From positions 1-36,745 of the forward strand of contig JAFTLJ010000026.1 in assembly GCA_017456005.1 (NCBI GenBank): 36,745 bases of DNA. The letters run 5' to 3'. The stretch comes from Clostridia bacterium (GTDB lineage Bacteria > Bacillota > Clostridia > Oscillospirales > CAG-272). The notes beneath the pieces were generated by a model. It ran no database searches and had not been told where the DNA came from. It worked only from the letters and a program-made list of their open reading frames with translations. Positions 16,272 to 24,143 of the stretch are shown piece by piece. The position numbers were made by a program, and so were the translations under genes. Position 1 is the first letter of the stretch, and the number at the start of each line of letters is the position of its first letter.

Positions 16272-16547
16272 TTATCTAACTGTCGTTCCGCCGCCTGTAG
16301 AGGGCGCAAGCGTTTCGTTTGTGCCCGCTGTGCCGTTTTCGTCATCGGGGACGGTAGGCGTTTGTGTGTTTGCTTCCGTCGTGCGGCGTGTAGAGCCCAT
16401 GCCGGGCATAAGGTCGTTTGCTATATCGGACATACTCGTTATCGCGTCGCCTACAGCGCCGTTGTTGCCGTTATTATCTTTACCGCCGCAGGAGAAGAGC
16501 ATAGCCGCAAGCGCCACGACAAAGAATATGGCAAAAATCTTCTTCAT
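16272..16547 (-). CDS. Small Thr/Asn-rich lipoprotein of unknown function
   Basis: 91 residues. Signal peptide MKKIFAIFFVVALAAMLFSC with lipobox LFSC (Cys20), then a low-complexity Gly/Asn/Thr tail with no recognisable fold. TTAGGAGG upstream of the ATG supports translation. It may be a small anchored stalk; lipoproteins of this style surround it. Not similar to a family I can name. Confidence 0.7.
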   Translation of the reverse strand: MKKIFAIFFVVALAAMLFSCGGKDNNGNNGAVGDAITSMSDIANDLMPGMGSTRRTTEANTQTPTVPDDENGTAGTNETLAPSTGGGTTVR

Positions 16548-16659
16548 AAAAGCCTCCTAATGAAATTTTGCCGTTGATTCAAAGTGAAAAATTAAAATGC
16601 ATAAATATTTTTTGCCGTAAATACGTCAATATACAAGGTTAAATTTGGTTAAAAAAGCA

Positions 16660-16711
16660 AAAGAGCACCCACGATGTAAGAAGGGGGGAAGAACCTTTCT
16701 TTATCGTGGGT
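16660..16711 (-). terminator. Likely terminator of the 526-residue lipoprotein gene
   Basis: ACCCACGAT at 16667-16675 pairs with ATCGTGGGT at 16703-16711; the 27-nt loop has a partly self-complementary AAGAAGG/CCTTTCTT core. On minus the stem is followed by GCTCTTTTGCTTTTTT. Large for a terminator, so another role is possible. Confidence 0.55.
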
Positions 16712-16762
16712 ACCCTGAAGAATTAGGAGGTCATATTTAATGATTGACAGTGATTTGCGGAA

Positions 16763-18343
16763 TTATTTTACTTCTACTGCGTAGTTGTAGATCTGAAGGA
16801 GGCTTACAGAACCGTACCACTGCTGGTTCAAAAGGTTAGCGCCGCTGTATGTGCCGCCGCCAATGTTGATTTCTCTGTCGGAAGCGTAGTTGATAGCAGC
16901 TGCTTCTATCGCGAGTGTGCCGTCGCAGTAAATTTTAAGTGTGCCCGCGGTTCCATCCTGAACAACTGTAACAGTGTGTTCAGCTGTGTCGCCCGCTACG
17001 AAAGGCGTGTTTGTGTTGGGTGCTTTAAGGTCGCCGCCCCAAACGAACTGCTTGCTGCCGTTCATCCAAACGCCCCACCAGCCGTTGTTGCCGGAGCCTT
17101 TGGAAATAAGGCAGGGCCAGGATTTACTGAGTGTTGTTTCGGAAGCCTGGAAAGTTATTTTGATTGTGAAGCTGTCTTTTGCTGTGAAATCGAGTGTGTC
17201 GTTATCTGCGATTGTAAGGCCGTCGCCGTCAGCTGCGAAAACAACTTTGCCGCCCTCAACGGTTGCATTGCCTTTAATGGTAGCGTTGTTGCCGCTGCCG
17301 GATTTATCTGCGATTTTGCCGTCTGTAACAGCGGAGAAATCGAGGTCGAGAACGAGTTTTTCTTCTTTAGCGTCGCTATTGAATGCCGCAATCGCTTCAA
17401 GGTAAGCGGATTTCGCTTCGTCAGCTGTGAGAGCGCTTGCATAGATCTTAGCGTCTACGAGTACGAGGTCTGTTGCGAGGAAGTCGCCTGCTTTGGAAGT
17501 AGAGGGGGAAAGGTCTGCGCCCATTGCGAACGTATTGAACATTGCAATGCCGTCTTTGGATGTTGTATTTGTAGCAACAACACCGGAAATATTGGAGCCG
17601 GGATATTTGGAGTTTGTAAGGTCGCTGCAATCTTCGCCGTTAACGTAGATGGCGTGAACTTTCGCCGTGGGGTTGTATGTAGCAACAACGTGAACAAGCT
17701 CGCCTTCTGCACCTGCTGCCGTGGCGTAAGCCGCATTGTAGCCGGCACCGGAACCTGTGATGAAGTAGGGTTTATGGTTCGTCTGGTCTGCAAGACCCCA
17801 GCCTCGGTTGGATTCCGTCATGCACACGATACCTGCTATGTTAGCTGTTGTTTTGTTGATATAGAGAGCTTCAATGGAAACGCCTGCTGCGAGGAAAGCA
17901 TCCATTTTTTCTGCTGTGTCGAATTTTGTGAGTGTACCTACAATGAAGGAACCTGCTTCGGAAATTTTAAGAGCGTCGATCTCTTTTGTAACGCCGTTGA
18001 ATGTAACGGATGTTTTGCCTACAACGGGTGTCCCTATTACTTGGAACGTAGCGTTGCCTTTAGCGTCTTTTGCCGCGCCGTTTGCGAAGTTAACGTCTAC
18101 GTAAGCGTCGGGAACGTCAACGGGAACGAAAGGTTTCTGCGTTGTTGTAGCCTGTGTTGTGGCTGTTGTTGTCTGGGTTGTCTGAGTAGTTTTTGTTGTA
18201 GATGTTGTCGAAGCCTGAGTTGTTGTGGATGCTGCCGTTGTGCCGTTGGGGGTTGTTGTAGGGGTATCGCCATTACCGCCGCATGCAACGAATACCATTA
18301 CAGCAACTACAAGGACAGCAAAAAGAGCAATGATCTTTTTCAT
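16763..18343 (-). CDS. Lipoprotein with two concanavalin-like (LamG-type) domains
   Basis: 526 residues; CGGAGG upstream of the ATG. Lipobox FVAC (Cys21), a Thr/Gln stalk (about 27-75), a first domain (about 79-315, DAYVDVNFANG to LVDAKIYASALTADEA) of the same type as in the genes at 12839 and 13818, and a second domain (about 325-526, LVLDLDFSAVTDGKIADKS to GSVSLLQIYNYAVE) that is a more standard LamG/Laminin_G_3 jelly roll. Probably a surface carbohydrate- or wall-binding protein. Faces the phosphoesterase gene; own promoter at 18412-18440. Confidence 0.88.
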   Translation of the reverse strand: MKKIIALFAVLVVAVMVFVACGGNGDTPTTTPNGTTAASTTTQASTTSTTKTTQTTQTTTATTQATTTQKPFVPVDVPDAYVDVNFANGAAKDAKGNATFQVIGTPVVGKTSVTFNGVTKEIDALKISEAGSFIVGTLTKFDTAEKMDAFLAAGVSIEALYINKTTANIAGIVCMTESNRGWGLADQTNHKPYFITGSGAGYNAAYATAAGAEGELVHVVATYNPTAKVHAIYVNGEDCSDLTNSKYPGSNISGVVATNTTSKDGIAMFNTFAMGADLSPSTSKAGDFLATDLVLVDAKIYASALTADEAKSAYLEAIAAFNSDAKEEKLVLDLDFSAVTDGKIADKSGSGNNATIKGNATVEGGKVVFAADGDGLTIADNDTLDFTAKDSFTIKITFQASETTLSKSWPCLISKGSGNNGWWGVWMNGSKQFVWGGDLKAPNTNTPFVAGDTAEHTVTVVQDGTAGTLKIYCDGTLAIEAAAINYASDREINIGGGTYSGANLLNQQWYGSVSLLQIYNYAVEVK

Positions 18344-18411
18344 AAGGGTCCTCCGAAAATAAATTTTATGATATGTAGCGTGTGAAAAATCACACTATCT
18401 GCATATATTTA

Positions 18412-18440
18412 TATATATCACAAAATCTCTTTTTTGTCAA
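18412..18440 (-). promoter_or_regulatory. Promoter of the 526-residue lipoprotein gene
   Basis: Minus-strand TTGACA (18440-18435), 17-bp spacer, TATATA (18417-18412). Confidence 0.7.
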
Positions 18441-18574
18441 CATAGATACTTTGTTTGGCTATAATTTCGTTACGAGGCATAATTTTATACTTACATTTTG
18501 TTATGTTTGCATAAAATTGCCGTAAAATATAAAAAAACACGTAAATTATATTTTTTGAAAATTTTCACGCACGC

Positions 18575-18603
18575 TTGACAAAGCGAAAAAAAGGTGATAT
18601 TAT
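18575..18603 (+). promoter_or_regulatory. Promoter of the T-box/thrS unit
   Basis: TTGACA at 18575-18580, 17-bp spacer, TATTAT at 18598-18603 (an overlapping TATAAT at 18601 would give a 20-bp spacer). Confidence 0.7.
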
Positions 18604-18609
18604 AATCTA

Positions 18610-18836
18610 AAAGCAAAGAAGCAAGACATGCTGTGCAAATACCGCGGCAAGAGAAAAGGGCGTTTGGTGGAAGCCCTTACGCAAAAGGGTTTGCATTTGT
18701 ACCGCTTGCCAGCCGCGCGCAGGAAATGGCGCGCCGTATGCGCACGTTACAGCGCAATAAAGAGTTAAATTTTGAGTGGAACCGTGTTTATTGCACCTCA
18801 AAACGGCGTTTTTGCGCCGCTTTGGGGTGTTTTTTT
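18610..18836 (+). ncRNA. T-box leader controlling thrS
   Basis: The leader of threonyl-tRNA synthetase has T-box features. TGGAACCGTG at 18777-18786 is the T-box word; TTGAG (18772) can pair with CTCAA (18797) as antiterminator. The competing terminator GCACCTCAAAACGGCG / CGCCGCTTTGGGGTG (about 18793-18829) is followed by seven T. The Stem I apex has GGTGGAAGCC (18666-18675), like the conserved distal loop. ACC (Thr) at 18701-18703, 3' of the apex, is the candidate specifier codon, though ACC also occurs at 18641. Uncharged tRNA-Thr should favour read-through. A second perfect hairpin (TTAGCTTTTCTT and complement, 18835-18865) follows the terminator. Confidence 0.85.
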
Positions 18837-18932
18837 AGCTTTTCTTGGTGAAAAGAAAAGCTAAAAAACGGGAAAAACGCGCTTGAAATTTAAAATTAAA
18901 CAGTAAATAAAACAAAGGAGAATATATACAAA

Positions 18933-20861
18933 ATGGTTATTTCTTTCGGTGAAAACAAATTTTCATTCGATGCCCCCGTTACCGTTTATGAAGCGGCACA
19001 GGCGGCAGGGCTTATTTCCCGCGAGGTTATCTGTGCGTGCGTGGACGGCGAGGTTTGCGAGCTTACACACACTATTACAGGCGATGCGGAAGTAAAGCTT
19101 CTCACTTTTGCTGATGCAGAAGGCAAAAAGGTTTTCTGGCATACGTCCAGCCACATTCTTGCACAGGCGGTTAAGCGCCTCTACCCCGAAACAAAGCTCA
19201 CGATAGGTCCTTCCGTGGACAATGGCTTCTATTACGACTTCGACAGCGAGGTTTCTTTCACGCCCGAAATTCTTGCGAAGATCGAAGCGGAAATGAAGAA
19301 GATCGTAAAAGAAAACATAAAGCTCGAACGCTACACACTTCCTCGCGAGGAAGCGGTTAAATTTATGGAAGAAAAGAACGAGCCGTATAAGGTTGCGCTT
19401 ATAGGCAGAGTTCCCGAAGGCGCTGAAATTTCTTTCTATAAACAGGGCGAGTTTACAGATCTCTGCGCAGGCCCCCACCTTTTCTCCACGGGCGCTGTAA
19501 AGGCGTTTAAGCTCACACAGTGCACGGGCGCATATTGGGAGGGTGATTCCAAGAACAAGATGCTGCAGCGCGTATACGGCGTTTCTTTCCCCGCAAAAGA
19601 TCAGCTTCAGGCACACCTCACCATGCTCGAAGAAGCAAAGAAGCGCGACCACAACAAGATCGGCCGCGAGCTGGAGCTTTTCACAACGGTAGACAGCATC
19701 GGCCAGGGCTTGCCCGTTATACTTCCCAAGGGCGTTACGATTATCCAGACTCTCCAGAGATGGATAGAAGACGAAGAAACAAAACGCGGCTATCTCCGCA
19801 CAAAAACACCCCTTATGGCAAAGCGCGATCTTTACAGAATTTCCGGCCACTGGGACCACTACCTCGACGGTATGTTTGTTCTGGGCGACCCCTATGACGA
19901 AACAAAGGAATGCTTCGCTCTGCGCCCCATGACCTGCCCCTTCCAGTACCAGGTATACCTCAACAAAAAACGCTCCTACCGCGAGCTTCCCATGCGTCTC
20001 GGCGAAACCTCCACGCTCTTCCGCAACGAGGACAGCGGCGAAATGCACGGTCTCATCCGCGTTCGTCAGTTCACTATTTCCGAGGGCCATCTCGTTCTTC
20101 GCCCCGACCAGCTCGAGGAAGAGTTCAAGGGCTGCCTTGAGCTTGCAAAATATTGCCTCGATACGCTCGGTCTTTTGGAAGACTGCACATTCCGCTTCTC
20201 CCAGTGGGACCCCAAAAACACAGCAAAATACGAAGGCACGCCCGAGCAGTGGGATGAGGCGCAGGGTATTATGAAAACAATACTCGATAACCTCGGCGTA
20301 GAGTATGAGATAGGCATCGACGAAGCGGCATTCTATGGGCCGAAGCTCGATATCCAGTGCAAAAACGTATACGGCAAAGAGGATACGATAGTTACAATTC
20401 AGATAGATATGCTCCTTGCCGAGAAATTCGGTATGTACTACACGGATAAGGACAACCAGCAGAAGCTGCCTTATATCATTCACAGAACGTCTATGGGCTG
20501 CTATGAACGCACGCTCGCGCTCCTTATCGAAAAATATGCAGGCGCATTCCCGCTTTGGCTCGCACCTACACAGGTTCAGGTTCTTCCTATTTCCGATCTT
20601 TACAATGATTACGCAGAAAAGGTTGCAAAAGCTCTTGCAGATGCAGGTTTGCGCGTAGAAACAGACTACAGAAGCGAAAAGATCGGCTACAAGATACGCG
20701 AAGCACAGCTTGCGAAAGTGCCCTATATGCTTATCGTAGGCGAAAAAGAGGCGGAAGCCGGCGAAGTATCCGTTCGTTCCAGAAAGGGCGAAACGGTTTC
20801 CATGAGCCTCGAGGCATTCGTTGCTAAAGCTGAGGAAGAAAACGCAACACGTGCAAGATAA
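18933..20861 (+). CDS. thrS: Threonyl-tRNA synthetase
   Basis: 642 residues, full length. TGS domain (1-60), editing domain with HTSSH (H70, H74), class II core with the motif LRPMTCPFQY (zinc Cys), SEGHLVLRP and IIHRTSMGCYERTLALLIE, then the anticodon-binding domain (from about 540, LWLAPTQVQVLPIS). Charges tRNA-Thr and clears Ser-tRNA-Thr. AAGGAG lies 12 bp before the ATG. Controlled by the T-box leader upstream. Confidence 0.98.
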   Translation: MVISFGENKFSFDAPVTVYEAAQAAGLISREVICACVDGEVCELTHTITGDAEVKLLTFADAEGKKVFWHTSSHILAQAVKRLYPETKLTIGPSVDNGFYYDFDSEVSFTPEILAKIEAEMKKIVKENIKLERYTLPREEAVKFMEEKNEPYKVALIGRVPEGAEISFYKQGEFTDLCAGPHLFSTGAVKAFKLTQCTGAYWEGDSKNKMLQRVYGVSFPAKDQLQAHLTMLEEAKKRDHNKIGRELELFTTVDSIGQGLPVILPKGVTIIQTLQRWIEDEETKRGYLRTKTPLMAKRDLYRISGHWDHYLDGMFVLGDPYDETKECFALRPMTCPFQYQVYLNKKRSYRELPMRLGETSTLFRNEDSGEMHGLIRVRQFTISEGHLVLRPDQLEEEFKGCLELAKYCLDTLGLLEDCTFRFSQWDPKNTAKYEGTPEQWDEAQGIMKTILDNLGVEYEIGIDEAAFYGPKLDIQCKNVYGKEDTIVTIQIDMLLAEKFGMYYTDKDNQQKLPYIIHRTSMGCYERTLALLIEKYAGAFPLWLAPTQVQVLPISDLYNDYAEKVAKALADAGLRVETDYRSEKIGYKIREAQLAKVPYMLIVGEKEAEAGEVSVRSRKGETVSMSLEAFVAKAEEENATRAR

Positions 20862-20900
20862 ATTAAAAATGCAGAATTAAGAGTGCATAATGCAGAATGT

Positions 20901-20925
20901 GCGGGAAGGGGTAACCCCCTCCCGC
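20901..20925. repeat. Hairpin after thrS
   Basis: GCGGGAAGGGGT and ACCCCCTCCCGC nearly pair, but A-rich rather than T-rich sequence follows. It is preceded by two copies of ATGCAGAAT (about 20869 and 20889). Not a classical terminator; thrS and the Nudix gene may be co-transcribed. Confidence 0.5.
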
Positions 20926-20986
20926 AAAAAAATAAAAGGAGAACCTGAAGAAAGTTCTTTGCCGAGCTTTCTTTGGGGGAACGAAG

Positions 20987-21457
20987 ATGAAACCGACGAA
21001 AATCAAAATTGTAAATATGATAATGATAGAGAACAGAGGCACGGGAAAGGTGCTCGTTCTCGACCGCGTCCTTTCGACCTGGCCGGGGCTTACTTTCCCC
21101 GGCGGGCATGTGGAATGGGGCGAATCCTTCTATGCTTCCGCTGTGCGCGAGGCAAGGGAGGAAACGGGGCTGGAGGTTAAAAACTTAAAGCTCTGCGGCA
21201 CGGTTCATTGGGCGAACAAGCATAACGGCGAACGCTACCTCGAGTTCCTATATAAAACAAGCGATTTTTACGGTGTTCTTTCCGAGGGAACGAGAGAGGG
21301 AACGGTGCGCTGGATGACACCCGAAGAGCTCAAAAATTCCGGCAGACTTTCCCCGAATTTCGATATGTACCTGCCGATTTTCTTCGAGAACAAGTACAGC
21401 GAGCTGTTTTTCGAGTGGGACGGCGAAAGCTGGACGGCAGAACCGCATTATCTCTAA
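20987..21457 (+). CDS. Nudix (MutT-type) hydrolase
   Basis: 156 residues. The Nudix box runs from G40 to L62 (GHVEWGESFYASAVREAREE plus TGL) and fits GX5EX7REUXEEXGU in full, so the Mg-binding catalytic site is intact. FPGGHVEWGE resembles 8-oxo-dGTP diphosphatases and related nucleotide pyrophosphatases; substrate not determinable. The ribosome site is weak (GGGGGAACGAAG). 125 bp after thrS, possibly read through from it. Confidence 0.88.
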   Translation: MKPTKIKIVNMIMIENRGTGKVLVLDRVLSTWPGLTFPGGHVEWGESFYASAVREAREETGLEVKNLKLCGTVHWANKHNGERYLEFLYKTSDFYGVLSEGTREGTVRWMTPEELKNSGRLSPNFDMYLPIFFENKYSELFFEWDGESWTAEPHYL

Positions 21458-21476
21458 AATATTTTTGCGAAAATTA

Positions 21477-21505
21477 TTGACAAAACGAATACAATATAGT
21501 ATAAT
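21477..21505 (+). promoter_or_regulatory. Perfect promoter of tRNA-Pro
   Basis: TTGACA at 21477-21482, 17-bp spacer, TATAAT at 21500-21505. Confidence 0.85.
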
Positions 21506-21537
21506 ATTAACCGCATTGTAACAAATGCAGTTAATAA

Positions 21538-21613
21538 CGAGGTGTAGCGCAGCTGGTAGCGCGCCAGTTTCGGGTACTGGAGGCCGCGAGTTCGAGTCCC
21601 GCCACTTCGACCA
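21538..21613 (+). tRNA. tRNA-Pro (anticodon CGG)
   Basis: 76 nt with encoded CCA. Acceptor CGAGGTG/CACTTCG (one G-U), D-stem GCGC/GCGC, anticodon stem CCAGT/ACTGG with loop TTCGGGT giving CGG, T-arm GCGAG-TTCGAGT-CCCGC. The T-stem holds one A-C mismatch (the usual G52-C62 pair). Reads CCG codons. Confidence 0.93.
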
Positions 21614-21640
21614 AAAAAGCAGTCCGTCGGACTGCTTTTT
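21614..21640 (+). terminator. Terminator of tRNA-Pro
   Basis: AAAAAGCAGTCC and GGACTGCTTTTT around GTC, directly after the CCA end. Confidence 0.92.
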
Positions 21641-21687
21641 GCTTTGACATTTTGTTTTTGAAAAATCAAGACGGAAGGGAAGTTTAA

Positions 21688-22266
21688 ATGAAAGCCAAAC
21701 AGATAATAAGGCTTTTTTTCTGTATGCTGAAAATAGGGCTGTTTACATTCGGCGGCGGATATGCGATGATAGCTCTGCTTGAAAACGAATTCGTTTCGGA
21801 AAAAAAGTGGATAGAAAAAGAAGAATTTTTAGATATGGTTGCTATAGCGGAATCTACCCCCGGCCCTATTGCAATAAACGCCGCTACGTATATAGGCTAC
21901 AAAACAGCAGGCTTTCTTGGCTCGCTCGCCGCGACGGTTGCGGTGTGCCTGCCGTCTCTTGCCATAATATACTCTATTTCGCTGTTTTTCGATGCTTTTC
22001 TTTCGCTTAAAATCGTTGCATATGCCTTTAAGGGTATACAGGCAGGTGTGATATACATAATTTTTTCCGCAGGAATAAAGCTTTTCCGCGAGCTTCGCAA
22101 AAATGCTTTTAATATAACCTTGTTTTCTGCCACAGCTGTATATATGCTTGTTTGTTCGTTTTTTGCCGTTAATTTTTCCACCGTTTTTTATATACTTATT
22201 TGCGGCGGCGTGGGCGTTTTTGCCTATTTGCTCGGCAAAATACGTAAAAAGGAGGGCGGGAAATGA
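21688..22266 (+). CDS. chrA: Chromate-transporter family half protein, first subunit
   Basis: 192 residues with five to six helices. GLFTFGGGYAM near residue 17 and AESTPGPIAINAATYIG are the signature of ChrA half-domains. Short-chain ChrA proteins work as pairs in the membrane; they export chromate in some bacteria, but in gut anaerobes the substrate may be another oxyanion. Ribosome site GGAAGGGAAG. Overlaps the next gene by 4 bp (ATGA). Confidence 0.9.
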   Translation: MKAKQIIRLFFCMLKIGLFTFGGGYAMIALLENEFVSEKKWIEKEEFLDMVAIAESTPGPIAINAATYIGYKTAGFLGSLAATVAVCLPSLAIIYSISLFFDAFLSLKIVAYAFKGIQAGVIYIIFSAGIKLFRELRKNAFNITLFSATAVYMLVCSFFAVNFSTVFYILICGGVGVFAYLLGKIRKKEGGK

Positions 22267-22835
22267 TATATCTGAAGCTCTTTCTTACTTTTTTGGAAAT
22301 AGGCGCGGTTTCGTTTGGCGGCGGATACGGTATGATGTCGCTTATGCGCGAAAAAATGCTTGCTTTCGGCTGGATTACGGAAGAAGAATTACTTAATATG
22401 ATAGCTGTGGCGGAATCTACCCCGGGGCCGATAGCCGTAAACCTTGCCACGTTCATAGGCTCTTCGCAGGGCGGCGCTGCAGGAGCGCTTCTCGCTACCC
22501 TCGGCGTAGTTTTGCCCTCGTTTATAGTGATTTTGCTTATAGCTTCGCTTGTGCGCGGATTTCTTGAATACGCCGGTGTGAAGGCGTTTCTCGGCGGCAT
22601 ACGCCCTTGTGTTGTGGCGCTTATACTTACAACTGCGTTTACAATGTTTCTAGGCTCGTTTTTCGGCATAAAAACCTTAGAAAGCGCTCCTTGCGCGGAT
22701 TTTATAGGTATAACCATTTTCTTGACGGTTGCGGTATTTGCATTCTTTTTTAAAAAGATAAAAAAGAAAAAGCCATCGCCCATTTTGCTTATAATAATTT
22801 CGGCTTGTATGGGTATGGTTTTGTACGGAATATAA
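22263..22835 (+). CDS. chrA: Chromate-transporter family half protein, second subunit
   Basis: 190 residues, homologous to the preceding protein: GAVSFGGGYGM and AESTPGPIAVNLATFIG repeat the same signature. GGAGG precedes the ATG inside the first gene. Together the two make one full-length ChrA equivalent, probably with opposite membrane orientation. Confidence 0.9.
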   Translation: MIYLKLFLTFLEIGAVSFGGGYGMMSLMREKMLAFGWITEEELLNMIAVAESTPGPIAVNLATFIGSSQGGAAGALLATLGVVLPSFIVILLIASLVRGFLEYAGVKAFLGGIRPCVVALILTTAFTMFLGSFFGIKTLESAPCADFIGITIFLTVAVFAFFFKKIKKKKPSPILLIIISACMGMVLYGI

Positions 22836-22862
22836 AAAAACGGCTCGTCGAGCCGTTTTTAT
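22836..22862. terminator. Bidirectional terminator between chrA pair and MFS gene
   Basis: AAAAACGGCT and AGCCGTTTTTA with a CGTCG loop; shared by convergent genes. Confidence 0.9.
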
Positions 22863-22868
22863 TTTGTA

Positions 22869-24038
22869 TTATTTCTTCTTTTTGGGAAGCAGGCAAACAA
22901 GCATTACAGCGGGGAAGATGGTTGCCGCAAGTATTCCGATCTTCATATTTCCGCCGACTGCATCTGAGACAAAGCCTACGAGCGTGGGCCCTGCGGAGCA
23001 GCCGAGGTCGCCCGCCAAGGCGAGCAGGGCAAACATAGCCGTGCCGCCGGTGCGCAGCGTGCTTGCCGCACGGCTGAACGTGCCCGGCCACATTATGCCG
23101 ACGGAAAAGCCGCAAACAGCACAGCCGATAAGGTTTACTATCGGGTTTGGCACGAGAGAAGCGAGCAGATAGGAAGCCACACATAGCGCGGCGCTGCCTG
23201 CCATAAATTTATCGAGGTTTATTTTGTCGCCGTATTTGCCGTAGAAAGCGCGTGCGCCGCCCATAAGCACGGCAAATGTCATGGGTCCTGCCAGGTCGCC
23301 TGCCGTTTTGGAAATGCCGAGCCCTATTTCCGCAAAAGCGGAAGCCCATTGGCTTACAGCTTGCTCGCAAGCGCCCGAGCACACCATCATTACCACAAGA
23401 AGCCAAAATATCTTGCTTTTGAAAAGCTCTGCAAGTGTCATACCCTTTTCGCCGTCTGCTATAAGCGGGGCTATGGGGGTTTTTATAAAAATCACGGAGT
23501 TTATAAGTGGTATCAGCGCCCATACGTATGCTAAAATACGCCAATTTTCTATGCTGAAAATCGTGAAGAACGCCGTGGATATAAGCACAACGCCCACATG
23601 CCCCCAGCAATAGAAGGAATGGAGCAGGCTCATCGCCTTTTCCTTGTTATCTGTGGGGCAGCTTTCCATAATGGGGCTTATGAGCACCTCTATTATGCCG
23701 CCGCCTATGGCATATACTATAACGGCGAGGAGAATGCCTGCAAAGGGCGGCATTACCTCCGGAAGCACCGTAAGCAATATAAGCCCTGCGGCAGAGAAAA
23801 ACTGCGCGATAACTATAGATGTGCGATAGCCTATTTTATCCACAAAAAGCGTGGAAAGCAGGTCTACCGTCAGCTGTACGCCGAAATTTATCGTTACAAG
23901 CAGGGTTATCTGAGAAAGTGGAATGTCGTATGTGTTCTGAAAAGTAATAAAGAGAAGCGGAGCGAAGTTGTTTACGATCGCTTGAACTATATAGCCCACG
24001 AAGCACGCGAAGATCGTGGTCTTATATGTCGGTTTCAT
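22869..24038 (-). CDS. Major facilitator superfamily transporter
   Basis: 389 residues from the ATG at 24038, which has CGGAGG upstream; the longer start at 24071 lies in the -10 region. About twelve helices, with VDKIGYRTS in the loop between helices 2 and 3 (a loose version of the MFS motif). FQNTYDIPLSQ and the overall look resemble the FucP/sugar-type and related MFS carriers. Substrate unknown. Confidence 0.88.
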   Translation of the reverse strand: MKPTYKTTIFACFVGYIVQAIVNNFAPLLFITFQNTYDIPLSQITLLVTINFGVQLTVDLLSTLFVDKIGYRTSIVIAQFFSAAGLILLTVLPEVMPPFAGILLAVIVYAIGGGIIEVLISPIMESCPTDNKEKAMSLLHSFYCWGHVGVVLISTAFFTIFSIENWRILAYVWALIPLINSVIFIKTPIAPLIADGEKGMTLAELFKSKIFWLLVVMMVCSGACEQAVSQWASAFAEIGLGISKTAGDLAGPMTFAVLMGGARAFYGKYGDKINLDKFMAGSAALCVASYLLASLVPNPIVNLIGCAVCGFSVGIMWPGTFSRAASTLRTGGTAMFALLALAGDLGCSAGPTLVGFVSDAVGGNMKIGILAATIFPAVMLVCLLPKKKK

Positions 24039-24071
24039 AAAAAGCCTCCGAAAAGAATTTTGTTTTGGCAT

Positions 24072-24100
24072 ATTTTAGCATAAGTGATATGTAAAGTCAA
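24072..24100 (-). promoter_or_regulatory. Promoter of the MFS gene
   Basis: Minus-strand TTGACT (24100-24095), 17-bp spacer, TAAAAT (24077-24072). Confidence 0.7.
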
Positions 24101-24113
24101 CATCAAAACGAAG

Positions 24114-24137
24114 AAAAAGCAGGGGGCACCTGCTTTT
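24114..24137 (-). terminator. Terminator of the flavin reductase-rubredoxin gene
   Basis: AAAAGCAG and CTGCTTTT around GGGGCAC; the minus strand continues with T-rich sequence. It ends just before the MFS promoter. Confidence 0.7.
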
Positions 24138-24143
24138 AAAAAG

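Noticed and set aside
16976-18385. 469-residue plus-strand frame opposite the two-domain lipoprotein
   Set aside because: Cys-rich antisense shadow; the minus strand has lipobox, ribosome site and two clear domains.
18633-18851. 72-codon plus-strand frame upstream of thrS
   Set aside because: It lies entirely in the T-box leader and is Arg/Cys-rich without a ribosome site.
18963-20483. 506-residue minus-strand frame opposite thrS
   Set aside because: thrS on the plus strand is unambiguous and full length.
20901-20925. Terminator of thrS
   Set aside because: The hairpin is followed by A-rich, not T-rich, sequence on the plus strand.
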